Below are positions 6,246 to 13,881 of a stretch of 23,304 bases of DNA, in pieces. Source of the DNA: DATJFH01 sp035495815 (GTDB lineage Bacteria; Acidobacteriota; Terriglobia; Bryobacterales; Bryobacteraceae); assembly GCA_035495815.1 (NCBI GenBank), contig DATJFH010000071.1, positions 1 to 23,304 on the forward strand, written 5' to 3'. The first letter of the stretch is position 1, and each line of letters starts with the position of its first letter. The position numbers and the translations under genes were made by a program. The notes under the pieces were generated by a model that ran no database searches, was not told where the DNA came from, and saw only the letters and a list, made by a program, of their open reading frames with translations.

Positions 6246-7807
6246 GGATCGCTCTGCTGCTCGCCGTTCTGGCGTTGGCGTTGGACGCGCAAGTGACCTA
6301 TCAGAACCTGGCCAACCCGAGCGCGTCGGACTGGCTGAGCTATTCCGGCTCCTACCATTCTCAACGGCACACGAAGTTGAACCAGATCGATACCGGCAAT
6401 GTGAAGTCGCTCGTCCCGAAGTGGATTTATCACGTCCCGGGAGCGACGCGGCTGGAGACGGTCCCGGTGGTATCGGGCGGGGTGATGTACATCTCGCAGC
6501 CGAACGAGGTGTACGCCGTCGACGCGCAATCGGGGCGTCTCATTTGGGAGTACCACCACGAACCGGCGATGCAGCGGGGACCGAATCGCGGGGTGTCGGT
6601 GTATGGGAACAGCGTGTATTTCGGAACGCCGGACGCGCAGCTGGTGGCGCTCGATTCGCGGTCGGGGAACCTGCTGTGGAAAGTCAAAATGGCAGACCCG
6701 AAGGACGGCTACTGGTGTCCGGTCGCGCCGCTGGCTCTGAACGGGAAGATTATCGTCGGCATCGCGCCGGGCGACCACGGACTGAACGGCTGGCTCGACG
6801 CTTATGACGCAGTTACCGGGGAGCGGCTGTGGCGTTGGAACGCGATCCCGAAGCCGGGCGAGCCGGGGTCGGAATCCTGGGCGGGCGATTCCTGGAAGAC
6901 CGGCGGAGGCAACACCTGGCTCACCGGCAGCTACGATCCTGAACTCAACCTGATTTACTGGGGCATCGGCAATCCGGCGCCGGACTTCGACGGCGACAAG
7001 CGGAAGGGGGACAACCTCTACACCGAGTCGATGGTGGCTCTGGACGCCGACACCGGGAAGATGAAATGGTACTTCCAATTCACGCCGCATGACGTGCACG
7101 ACTGGGACGCGGTGGAGATACCGGTGTTGCTCGACGCGCCACTCGGCGGTCAAACGCGGAAGCTTCTGGTGCAGGCCAACCGGAACGGCTTCTACTACGT
7201 ATTGGACCGGGTGACGGGGAAGTTCCTGCACGGAACGCCGTTCGTGAAACTGCTGAACTGGGCCACGGGGCTGACGCCGGAAGGCCGTCCCATCCGGGTT
7301 CCTGGAGTCGTACCGACTCTGCAGGGAACGAAAACGTGCCCGGCCACGGCGGGAGCCACCAACTGGATGTCGCCGGCGTATAATCCCGACACACGCTTGT
7401 TTTATGTCGTCGCGCAGGAGGGATGCGGGATCAACACGAAATCCGCCGACACGTTTCGTCCGGGCGGATTTGCCTTCATGGCGACCGGGTACATCGAGAG
7501 TCCGGAGGAGCCGTGGCAGATGCATGTACGCGCGCTGGAAGTGACCACGGGCAAACTGGTCTGGGATTATCCGCAGATCGGATCGAAGCGCTACGGCGCG
7601 GGGCTGCTCTCGACGGCGGGCGGACTGGTGTTCGGGGGGGACGATCAGGGCGGATTTACGGCTCTGGACGCCCGGACCGGTAAGGCGCTATGGCACTTCA
7701 ATACCGGCCAGCAGATCAGCGCATCACCCATCGCCTATCGATTCAAGGAGAAGGATTACATCGCGATCGCGGCCGGATCGAACGTGGTGGCGTTCGGCCT
7801 GCACTAA
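6242..7807 (+). CDS. PQQ-dependent (quinoprotein) alcohol dehydrogenase-like enzyme
   Basis: The 521-residue protein has a clear signal peptide (MRIALLLAVLALALDAQ). It then shows a propeller of W-motif repeats: DWLSYSGSYHSQRHTKLNQI, DAQSGRLIWEY, DSRSGNLLWKV, DAVTGERLWRW, DADTGKMKWYF and DARTGKALWHF. This is the eight-bladed fold of the methanol/ethanol quinoprotein family, which oxidises alcohols or aldehydes in the periplasm using PQQ and a bound Ca2+ or lanthanide. PHDVHDWDA (residues 282-290) corresponds to the family's catalytic Asp region (PHDxWD in methanol dehydrogenase), here with one extra residue. There is no CXXCH, so electrons must leave through a partner, obviously the overlapping cytochrome gene upstream. 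No pqq biosynthesis genes are in the window. The substrate is not predictable. Confidence 0.9.
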   Translation: MRIALLLAVLALALDAQVTYQNLANPSASDWLSYSGSYHSQRHTKLNQIDTGNVKSLVPKWIYHVPGATRLETVPVVSGGVMYISQPNEVYAVDAQSGRLIWEYHHEPAMQRGPNRGVSVYGNSVYFGTPDAQLVALDSRSGNLLWKVKMADPKDGYWCPVAPLALNGKIIVGIAPGDHGLNGWLDAYDAVTGERLWRWNAIPKPGEPGSESWAGDSWKTGGGNTWLTGSYDPELNLIYWGIGNPAPDFDGDKRKGDNLYTESMVALDADTGKMKWYFQFTPHDVHDWDAVEIPVLLDAPLGGQTRKLLVQANRNGFYYVLDRVTGKFLHGTPFVKLLNWATGLTPEGRPIRVPGVVPTLQGTKTCPATAGATNWMSPAYNPDTRLFYVVAQEGCGINTKSADTFRPGGFAFMATGYIESPEEPWQMHVRALEVTTGKLVWDYPQIGSKRYGAGLLSTAGGLVFGGDDQGGFTALDARTGKALWHFNTGQQISASPIAYRFKEKDYIAIAAGSNVVAFGLH

Positions 7808-7831
7808 ACGGGCTGCAGTCTTTCCGCGGGG

Positions 7832-7850
7832 CGGGGCCGGAGCAGCCCCG
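7832..7850 (+). terminator. GC-rich hairpin after the PQQ dehydrogenase
   Basis: CGGGGC (7832-7837) pairs with GCCCCG (7845-7850) over a seven-base loop, 25 bases after the dehydrogenase stop. No T-run follows, so it is at best a weak or factor-assisted terminator. Confidence 0.35.
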
Positions 7851-7932
7851 AAGGGATCCTCCGAGCATGCACAAACTCAAGAAGGATAACGGCTTTCCGC
7901 TATCGATGATTTCCCCGGGTTAAGTCTTCCTT

Positions 7933-7960
7933 TTGACCCTGAGTTGTGAGACTCTAGTAT
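7933..7960 (+). promoter_or_regulatory. Candidate sigma-70 promoter for the 128-residue protein gene
   Basis: TTGACC (7933-7938) and TAGTAT (7955-7960) lie 16 bases apart, with 5/6 and 4/6 matches to consensus. The ATG follows 12 bases after the -10 box, so the transcript would have a very short leader and the purine-rich GGGGAAACTGAG just before the ATG might not be fully transcribed. Confidence 0.4.
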
Positions 7961-7972
7961 GGGGAAACTGAG

Positions 7973-8359
7973 ATGCTACCCAACTTTCTCATTCCGGAAA
8001 CCGTGATCCGCGAAGCGGGCACAGGTCCCGAGTTGAGTCTCAACTCAATGTCGGGAGGGTTACTGTTGTTAACCCTTGGGATTACGCGCATCATCGAACA
8101 GCAGAGCCTGGATATTTCGGTTTGGGGCTCGGCGGACAAAATCGACTGGGGCGCCAAACCGCTCGTCTCCTTTCCGCAGAAGTTTTACTGCGGCACCTAC
8201 CAATTATTTCTGGATCTGAGCCAGCATCCGGACATCAAATATCTGCGCGCCAAGTGGCAGGTCAGCCGCTGGGGCCGGGGAGATCCCAAACCGCTGTTCG
8301 GCATTTATCTGTTTGGGCAGGACGCCACCAAACAAGCTGCAATCGCGAAGACGGCCTAA
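7973..8359 (+). CDS. Unrecognised small protein, beta-rich, 128 residues
   Basis: I cannot assign a family. The open frame uses codons in the style of its neighbours, starts at an ATG preceded by the purine-rich GGGGAAACTGAG, and has no signal peptide or membrane segment. The sequence alternates hydrophobic and polar residues (LDISVWGSADKIDWG, KFYCGTYQLFLDLS, KYLRAKWQVSRW), which suggests a compact beta-sandwich. Charged and aromatic residues are concentrated in the second half (KWQVSRWGRGDPKPLFG). It stands alone: the PQQ gene ends 165 bases before it and a 440-base gap follows. A candidate promoter lies directly upstream. The composition and tidy frame make a real gene likely, but the function is unknown. 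Confidence 0.65.
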   Translation: MLPNFLIPETVIREAGTGPELSLNSMSGGLLLLTLGITRIIEQQSLDISVWGSADKIDWGAKPLVSFPQKFYCGTYQLFLDLSQHPDIKYLRAKWQVSRWGRGDPKPLFGIYLFGQDATKQAAIAKTA

Positions 8360-8798
8360 TCTGCGCGGAACGTAGCCTGTGGCAGCCGCCGAGCAGGCGT
8401 GACCGGTTTTCAGATAAAGACAATTCCGCATTTCCGCTCAGGTGATCGCGTTTGGTGTGTCCCGTCGGCGCCTTCCTCGATTTTTCAACGTCTCCATTCG
8501 AATGATCGCCTGGCAAACCCGCGCAGGGCCGGAGCGCCGCAGCCGACCTTCAGGCACTGCTCGCAAGCTAGGGAATTCTATTACCTCAGTATCGAGCAAT
8601 TCGATGGTAATAAGGTAATGACTCAACCCGGGCTGGTTCAATTAACCACAATCCATTGAAAAATATCGGAATTGTTTCGGGCATTAGAACAAACCTAGAA
8701 CTCCATGGTGGTACTTACTAGACTGTACTAAGCGAGAAGAACACTGTCTTCAGGCATCCACCTAAATCTATACTGAAACAGTCTAATCAAGACCTTAC
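8360..8798. other. 439-base gene-free interval, AT-rich in its second half, with structured elements
   Basis: No convincing reading frame is seen on either strand. From about 8570 the base composition drops well below the surrounding GC content. At 8580-8611, ATTACC and GGTAAT enclose a smaller stem (ATCGA/TCGAT with a five-base loop), and GGTAAT is repeated at 8614-8619. TAGACTG (8719-8725) and CAGTCTA (8779-8785) form a wide inverted repeat just before the next gene, with TATACT (8769-8774) as a possible -10 box. The interval probably holds the regulatory region of the HD-GYP gene and could encode a small RNA. Confidence 0.4.
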
Positions 8799-10058
8799 AT
8801 GTTAGCTCTCTCCAATTCCGCGAAACATTATTCCAGGGGCACAGAAATTTCCTCGCCTCCGGTAGCCGAAGTAATCTCGGCGCTCGCGGCGGCGCTCGAT
8901 CTGGCGGAGGGGCGGACATCGGGGCACTGCCTGCGCACCTGCGTCCTGGGTATGGAACTGGCGAGGGAAATCCAATTTCCATCCGGGCTCGAAAGCGATC
9001 TTTATTATGCGCTGCTGTTGAAAGACGCCGGAGTGGGGCACGAGCCGGCGGTTGTCGTGAAATCGCCGGAAAATCATTCGGCGGCGCGGGGGGAGCGGGC
9101 GGCGCTGGTGGCGCGAAAAATCGGGCTGTCGCGAATCTGTCAGAGCGCGATGCGGGCGCTCGACGAGCGATGGAACGGGCGCGGCTTTCCGAACGGTCTG
9201 AGTGGAGAAGAGATTCCGCTGATTTCGCGCATTGCCAGGCTGGCTCACGCGTTGGCCGGCGTCTACGCGGAAAGCGGACCCGCCGCCGCCGTGGAAATGG
9301 CCACGAGCGGCAGGGCAATCGCGTTCGATCCCATTTTGGTTCAAGCCATGCAGTCTCTGGCCACTCGCGGCGCGCTCTGGAGCGGCATGTCGAAACTGAA
9401 GGCGCGGGTGCTCGAACTGGAACCCGAACTTCAACCACTCAAGAGAAACAGCGCCACGCTGGACGCAATCTGCCAAGCGTTCGGCGAGGTTGCCGACGCC
9501 AAGACCCCGATCATTTACCGGCATTCGGAGGGCGTAGCAGGCGTGGCGGTATTTATCGCCCGTTCGCTGGGCCTGCGCGAATCCGAGATCACTTTCCTGC
9601 AGCGGGCAGCGCTCCTGCACGATATCGGCAAACTGGCGATTCCGAGCGCGATTTTGGACAAGCCGGGGAAACTCGGCAGCGAAGAATGGGCCGTGCTGAA
9701 GACACACGCCTGGCACACCTACGCGATCTTGAAGCAGGCGCCCGGTTTCCATGAAGTAAGCGAGATCGCCGGTTCCCACCACGAGAAGCTCGACGGCAGC
9801 GGTTATTTTCGGGGGCTCAAGGGAGAACAGATTTCCCTGCCCGCGCGAATTCTGGCGATCGCCGACATTTACGACGCGCTTCGCGCAAAACGACCGTATC
9901 GGGACGCCATAGCTCCGGAACTGGCTCTGCAGATCATGAAGCAGCAGACTCCCCACGCGCTGGACGAGACCTGCTTCGAGGCGCTGACGCGGTCATACGA
10001 TCCGGCAGCGTCATTCTCCGCCGGGCTGGCACAGCTGTCGGTCAACGTCCGGACCTAG
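8799..10058 (+). CDS. Tandem HD-GYP domain protein (putative c-di-GMP phosphodiesterase)
   Basis: The 419-residue cytosolic protein holds two HD-GYP-like halves. In the first (about 20-185), the HD pair is replaced by KD (LLLKDAGVG), but a GYP-like GRGFPNGL remains at 127-134. In the second (about 220-405), the HD pair is intact (LLHDIGKLAIP, H274/D275), with H303 and H306 (THAWH), HHEKLDGSG (327-335) and DIYDALRAKRPYR; however, the GYP itself reads GYF (335-337). Family knowledge says HD-GYP proteins hydrolyse c-di-GMP with a di- or tri-iron site, and the GYP tripeptide contacts regulators and substrate. The first half is likely non-catalytic and the second may be active. No sensory or receiver domain is present. 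No Shine-Dalgarno precedes the ATG, and no other in-frame start is close. Confidence 0.85.
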   Translation: MLALSNSAKHYSRGTEISSPPVAEVISALAAALDLAEGRTSGHCLRTCVLGMELAREIQFPSGLESDLYYALLLKDAGVGHEPAVVVKSPENHSAARGERAALVARKIGLSRICQSAMRALDERWNGRGFPNGLSGEEIPLISRIARLAHALAGVYAESGPAAAVEMATSGRAIAFDPILVQAMQSLATRGALWSGMSKLKARVLELEPELQPLKRNSATLDAICQAFGEVADAKTPIIYRHSEGVAGVAVFIARSLGLRESEITFLQRAALLHDIGKLAIPSAILDKPGKLGSEEWAVLKTHAWHTYAILKQAPGFHEVSEIAGSHHEKLDGSGYFRGLKGEQISLPARILAIADIYDALRAKRPYRDAIAPELALQIMKQQTPHALDETCFEALTRSYDPAASFSAGLAQLSVNVRT

Positions 10059-10108
10059 CGATCCCACCGCCAGGAATCACATTCCCCAAAAAACTCAGGC
10101 GAGACGCG

Positions 10109-10136
10109 GGAAGGCGCCGCGGGAGTCGCGGCTTCC
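10109..10136 (+). promoter_or_regulatory. Strong hairpin between the HD-GYP and PP2C genes
   Basis: GCCGCG (10116-10121) pairs with CGCGGC (10127-10132) over loop GGAGT, and an outer GGAA/TTCC arm (10109-10112 with 10133-10136) extends it past a three-base bulge. It ends ten bases before the PP2C start. It may end HD-GYP transcription or influence access to the PP2C ribosome site (CTGGAG). Confidence 0.4.
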
Positions 10137-10145
10137 GCTGGAGTT

Positions 10146-10889
10146 ATGATAGGAAGTTTGGATTTTCCGTACCTCATGACTGAAGCTTTCGGCCTTTCAG
10201 ACACGGGCTGTGTTCGCGCCAATAACGAAGACTGCTACCGAATCCTCCCGGAGCTGGGACTGTACCTGCTCGCGGACGGAATGGGCGGCGCAAGGGCCGG
10301 CGAAAAGGCCTCCGAACTGGCCGTGGAAACCATGGCGGAAGTGCTGCGAGAGACCCGGCAGCGGGACGGCCAAGTCCTTCTGCGGGCGGTGCAGAAGGCG
10401 AACAACAGCGTTCTGGAGCTGGCACGGAACGATCCCAAGCTGGAAGGCATGGGCACCACGCTGGTGGCGGCCCTGGACGTGGGCGACGAGCTGCTGATCG
10501 CCAGCGTCGGAGACAGCCGGGCATACGTGCTCGATTCCACCTCTTTCCGGGCGGTCACCGAAGATCAGAGCTGGGTCAACGAGGTCGGCCGCCCGCTCGG
10601 TCTGGACGAGGCAAGCCTGCGCACCCATCCGCTGCGCAACGTCCTGACGATGGCGATCGGAGCCGGCTCACAACTGGCGGTGAACTACTACGCCGTTCCC
10701 TGGAAACCGGGCGCCCTGGCGCTGCTCTCGAGCGACGGGCTGCACGGGGTGGTGCCGCGTGAGGAGCTGGAGCGGATCCTGCGGGGCGAAGAGCCGCTCG
10801 ACGCCAAATGCCGCCGGTTCATCGAGGCGGCGCGCAAGGCCGGCGCTCCCGACAACGTCACCGCGGTACTGCTCCGCCGGGCGGCCTGA
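10146..10889 (+). CDS. PP2C-family Ser/Thr protein phosphatase (Stp1/PrpC type)
   Basis: The 247-residue protein shows the full PP2C motif set in order: SDTGCVRANNED (residues 18-29), LLADGMGGARAGEKAS (from 41), GTTLV, SVGDSRAY, EDQSW, LTMAIG, LSSDGLHGVV and a closing GAPDNVTAVLL. The metal-binding aspartates in motifs 1, 2, 8 and 11 are present. Such bacterial enzymes remove phosphate from Ser/Thr (and sometimes Tyr) residues and usually oppose Hanks-type kinases; no kinase is in the window. There is no membrane segment. The start at the first ATG has CTGGAG close upstream; an alternative ATG ten codons on (MTEAFGLSDTG) would also retain the whole domain. The next gene begins three bases after the stop, so this is the first gene of an apparent four-gene unit. 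Confidence 0.92.
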   Translation: MIGSLDFPYLMTEAFGLSDTGCVRANNEDCYRILPELGLYLLADGMGGARAGEKASELAVETMAEVLRETRQRDGQVLLRAVQKANNSVLELARNDPKLEGMGTTLVAALDVGDELLIASVGDSRAYVLDSTSFRAVTEDQSWVNEVGRPLGLDEASLRTHPLRNVLTMAIGAGSQLAVNYYAVPWKPGALALLSSDGLHGVVPREELERILRGEEPLDAKCRRFIEAARKAGAPDNVTAVLLRRAA

Positions 10890-10892
10890 GCC

Positions 10893-11525
10893 GTGCTGCG
10901 ATCCGACAGTACGGAAGCCATTTCCAAGGCGCGCCTGGAAACGCTGGCCGACGGCGTGTTCGCCATCGCCATGACGCTGCTGGCGTTCAACCTGCAGGCC
11001 CCGGTGGTGGAGGCGCGCGACAGCGAGGCGCTGCGCCTGGCGCTGCTGGACATGCTGCCGCATCTGAAAACCTACGTGCTCAGCTTTCTGGTCACCGGCA
11101 TTTACTGGATCAGCCACCATTTTCAATTTCACTACGTCCGGCGCGTGAACCGCACGCAGTTGTGGATCAACATCTTTTTTCTGATGGCCGTGGCCACGCT
11201 GCCGTTTTCGACGGCCGTGCTGGGGCGCTACGAGCAGCAGCAGCCGGCCATCGTGCTTTACAGCCTGAACCTGCTGCTGGTGGGATCGGTGAACGCCGTC
11301 CACTGGGCCTATGTGACCCACCGCCGGCGGCTGGTGGAGCCGGATTTGCCGCCGCAGGTGGTGCGGATCATGATGGCTCGAATTCTGCTGGCGCCTACGG
11401 TGGCCCTGGCCTGCATCGGCATCTCCTTTTTCAACGTGTCCGGCGCGGTGAACTTCTACTACACGATCCTCATCCTGTACGTGCTGCTGATCCGACGCGC
11501 GGCTCATCCGTTCCGGTCGAAATGA
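10893..11525 (+). CDS. TMEM175-family (DUF1211) potassium channel-like membrane protein
   Basis: The 210-residue protein has six predicted membrane helices (about residues 22-38, 60-78, 90-108, 118-136, 160-180 and 185-200). The first contains RLETLADGVFAIAMTLL, matching the family signature R-x3-FSDGVFAIAxTLL with LAD in place of FSD. TMEM175 proteins form leak-type K+ channels; bacterial members of about 200 residues assemble as tetramers. A histidine-rich stretch (WISHHFQFHYVRR) follows the second helix region. The start is a GTG three bases after the PP2C stop, and the gene's own stop overlaps the next ATG (ATGA), so translation of phosphatase, channel and dehydrogenase is probably coupled. 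The F-to-L change in the signature, near the family's pore-forming helix, is worth noting. Confidence 0.88.
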   Translation: MLRSDSTEAISKARLETLADGVFAIAMTLLAFNLQAPVVEARDSEALRLALLDMLPHLKTYVLSFLVTGIYWISHHFQFHYVRRVNRTQLWINIFFLMAVATLPFSTAVLGRYEQQQPAIVLYSLNLLLVGSVNAVHWAYVTHRRRLVEPDLPPQVVRIMMARILLAPTVALACIGISFFNVSGAVNFYYTILILYVLLIRRAAHPFRSK

Positions 11526-13423
11526 TACGATTTGAAATTCAGGTTATGGACTTCGGTAAAGCGGTTGCGGTTTCTGTGCTCGTGGCTTCTCTGCTGGCGG
11601 CTTCCGCGCTGACGGCGCAGGAGTGGCCCGCCTACGCCGGCGATTCCGGCGGCTCGAAATATTCCGGGCTGAAGCAGATCACCAGGGACAACGTGAGCCG
11701 GCTGAGAGTCGCCTGGACGTTCCACACCGGCGACGTGAGCGACGGAACCGTGTACCCGGTGCGGACTGCTTTCGAAGCGACACCGCTGGTGATCGACGGG
11801 GTGATGTACGTCACTACCCCGTTCGCCCGTCTGATCGCGCTCGACGCCGAGACCGGCAAGCAGATCTGGGCATTCGATCCGAAGCTCGACAAGGAGCGAT
11901 CCGCGAACCTGTTCATCAATCGGGGGGCCGCATGGTGGTCGAGCGGCGGGAAGAAGCGGCTATTTTTCGGCACGCTCGAAGGGCGCCTGTATTCCATCGA
12001 CGCGGAAACCGGCAAGCCGGACGACAATTTCGGAGAAGCCGGATCGATCAATTTGCGCGTGGGCGTCGCCGACAAGCATCCCGGGCGCGGCTACGGCATG
12101 ACGTCGCCGCCCGCGGTCTACAAGGACCTGGTGATCTGCGGAGCGCTCACCAGCGACGGTGAGCCGCAGGGGCCGAAGGGGGACGTGCGGGCCTTCGATG
12201 CGCGCACGGGAAAGCAGGCGTGGGTGTTCCACACGGTCGCGCAGAAGGGGGAATACGGAAACGACACCTGGCAGGGCGAGTCGTGGAAGGACCGCGCCGC
12301 TGTCAACGCGTGGTCGATCCTGAGCGTGGATCTTTCGCGCGGCATCCTGTTTCTCCCGCTGACCTCGCCGGCCACCGATTACTATGGGGGCGACCGCAAA
12401 GGGGCCGGGCTGTTCGGCGATTCGCTGGTGGCGCTCGAGGCCGCCACCGGCAAACGCCTCTGGCACTTCCAGACCGTGCACCACAATCTGTGGGATTACG
12501 ATCTTCCGGCGCAGCCGAACCTGGTGGAGGTGCGCCGCGACGGGAAGCTGATACCGGCCGTGGCGCAGGTGACCAAGACGGGCTTCACCTTCATCTTCGA
12601 TCGCGTCACGGGCAAGCCGCTGTTCGATATCGAAGAGGTCCCGGTTCCGAAAAGCGAACTGGAAGAGGAGCAGGCGTGGCCGACGCAGCCGCGTCCGGTC
12701 AAGCCGGCGCCGTACGCGCGGCAGTCCATGCGGCCGGACGAGCTGACGGACGTGACCCCGGAGTCGCGGGCGTATTGCGCCAAGCTGATCGAAGGGGCGG
12801 TGTTCGGAAATATCTTCACACCCATCGGGCTGAAACCGACGGTCCTGTTTCCGGGCACCAACGGTGGAGCGAACTGGGGCGGAGCCTCTTACGATCCGGA
12901 GACGCGCACTCTGTTCGTGAACTCGATGGACGTGGGAATGCTCTTCCGCATGGTGAGACGGCCCGAGGGTTCGATCATCCCGTACCGGAACCAGGGGATG
13001 GGCAGCCCCAACTCACGCTTTTGGGACAAGGACCTCAATCCCTGCCAGAAGCCGCCGTGGGGCTTCCTGACGGCCATCAGCCTGGACACGGGTGAGTTTC
13101 GATGGCGGTCGGTGCTGGGTGTGATCGACGAATTGCTCGCCAAGGGAATCGCGCCCACCGGGACTTCGAATCTGGGCGGGTCGCTGGTGACAGCCGGGGG
13201 AGTGGTGTTCATCGGGGCGACCAACGACAAGCGCTTCCGGGCGTTCGACAAGAATACCGGCAAGGAGATCTGGACCGTGAAACTGCCGGCCAGCGCGCAC
13301 GCCACGCCGATGACTTTCATGGGAAAGAAATCGAAGAAGCAGTTCGTGGTGGTGGCCGCCGGGGGAGGCAACAAATACAACAAGGATTACTCGGATTCGC
13401 TGGTGGCGTACTCCTTGCCGTAG
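11522..13423 (+). CDS. PQQ-dependent dehydrogenase, glucose-dehydrogenase-like group
   Basis: The enzyme (633 residues from the overlapping ATG, or 625 from the ATG at 11546, which gives a cleaner signal peptide MDFGKAVAVSVLVASLLAAS) is a soluble exported quinoprotein. Its propeller repeats include EWPAYAGDSGGSKYSGLKQI, DAETGKQIWAFD, DARTGKQAWVFHT, EAATGKRLWHFQT and DKNTGKEIWTVKLP. VHHNLWDYDLPAQP (about 319-332) is the catalytic block of the membrane glucose dehydrogenase group (HHDLWD), with Asn for the first Asp. GTNGGANWGGASYDP and AAGGGNKYNKDYSD near the end are also typical. There is no heme motif and there are no N-terminal membrane helices of the Gcd type, so the product should be periplasmic and pass electrons to the cytochrome encoded immediately downstream. 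It belongs to a clearly different subgroup from the PQQ enzyme at 6.2-7.8 kb. Sugars or polyols are likely substrates, by inference. Confidence 0.9.
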   Translation: MIRFEIQVMDFGKAVAVSVLVASLLAASALTAQEWPAYAGDSGGSKYSGLKQITRDNVSRLRVAWTFHTGDVSDGTVYPVRTAFEATPLVIDGVMYVTTPFARLIALDAETGKQIWAFDPKLDKERSANLFINRGAAWWSSGGKKRLFFGTLEGRLYSIDAETGKPDDNFGEAGSINLRVGVADKHPGRGYGMTSPPAVYKDLVICGALTSDGEPQGPKGDVRAFDARTGKQAWVFHTVAQKGEYGNDTWQGESWKDRAAVNAWSILSVDLSRGILFLPLTSPATDYYGGDRKGAGLFGDSLVALEAATGKRLWHFQTVHHNLWDYDLPAQPNLVEVRRDGKLIPAVAQVTKTGFTFIFDRVTGKPLFDIEEVPVPKSELEEEQAWPTQPRPVKPAPYARQSMRPDELTDVTPESRAYCAKLIEGAVFGNIFTPIGLKPTVLFPGTNGGANWGGASYDPETRTLFVNSMDVGMLFRMVRRPEGSIIPYRNQGMGSPNSRFWDKDLNPCQKPPWGFLTAISLDTGEFRWRSVLGVIDELLAKGIAPTGTSNLGGSLVTAGGVVFIGATNDKRFRAFDKNTGKEIWTVKLPASAHATPMTFMGKKSKKQFVVVAAGGGNKYNKDYSDSLVAYSLP

Positions 13424-13851
13424 CGGCGGCGGCAGCTCCCGGCGAGCCGCTGCCGTTCAGCCATAAACGGCACGCGGAGCTGAAGCTGGAGTGCGTCTAC
13501 TGCCACGAAAAATCGGGCACGGGCGAGCGGGCAGGCTTCCCGGCGGCGTCGAAGTGCATGGTCTGCCATCAGGAAGTGGCCAAGGACAAAGAGCCGATCC
13601 GGAAGCTGGCAGGGCTGGCCAGGGAGACGGCTATCGTACCCGAGACGCCGGTCTACCGGCTGCCGGACTTCGTCTTTTTCAGCCACGGCAAGCACAAATC
13701 GAAGGTCGCCTGCGAGGCATGCCACGGAAACGTGTGGGCGGGCGACACGGTGAAGCTACAGCTCAGTTTGAAGATGAAAGCCTGCGTGGACTGCCACCGG
13801 GAGAACAAGGCGACCATCGTTTGCACGGCCTGTCACGAGCTCAGCCAGTAG
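13375..13851 (+). CDS. Pentaheme cytochrome c (class III/c7-like), no ordinary start codon
   Basis: The reading frame encodes a signal-like hydrophobic stretch (LLGFAGGVLLAVAAAAAPG) and then five CXXCH motifs: CVYCH (from 13492), CMVCH, CEACH (13711), CVDCH (13783) and CTACH (13822). Extra histidines in FSHKRH and FFSHGKHKS are placed to be sixth ligands, as in cytochrome c3/c7. The protein should be a small periplasmic electron carrier for the PQQ enzyme, whose last 49 bases it overlaps. No ATG, GTG or TTG exists in frame between 13102 and the signal stretch; the next ATG lies inside the second heme motif. GGAGG (13364-13368) stands six bases before an in-frame ATA at 13375, which I give as a provisional start. 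An N-terminal run from the ATG at 13102, or a frame change from the dehydrogenase gene, are alternatives. Confidence 0.8.
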   Translation: MQQGLLGFAGGVLLAVAAAAAPGEPLPFSHKRHAELKLECVYCHEKSGTGERAGFPAASKCMVCHQEVAKDKEPIRKLAGLARETAIVPETPVYRLPDFVFFSHGKHKSKVACEACHGNVWAGDTVKLQLSLKMKACVDCHRENKATIVCTACHELSQ

Positions 13852-13881
13852 CTTCTGATCCGGTGCGTTACCCTTGTATGG

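Noticed and set aside
6173..7525. 450-residue minus-strand open frame across the first PQQ dehydrogenase
   Set aside because: It is a shadow of a clear quinoprotein gene with coupled start, and has Arg/Val-rich, motif-free composition.
10808..11521. N-terminal extension of the second PQQ dehydrogenase frame back to 10808
   Set aside because: This stretch overlaps the PP2C and TMEM175 genes in another frame; the signal peptide begins only at 11522 or 11546.
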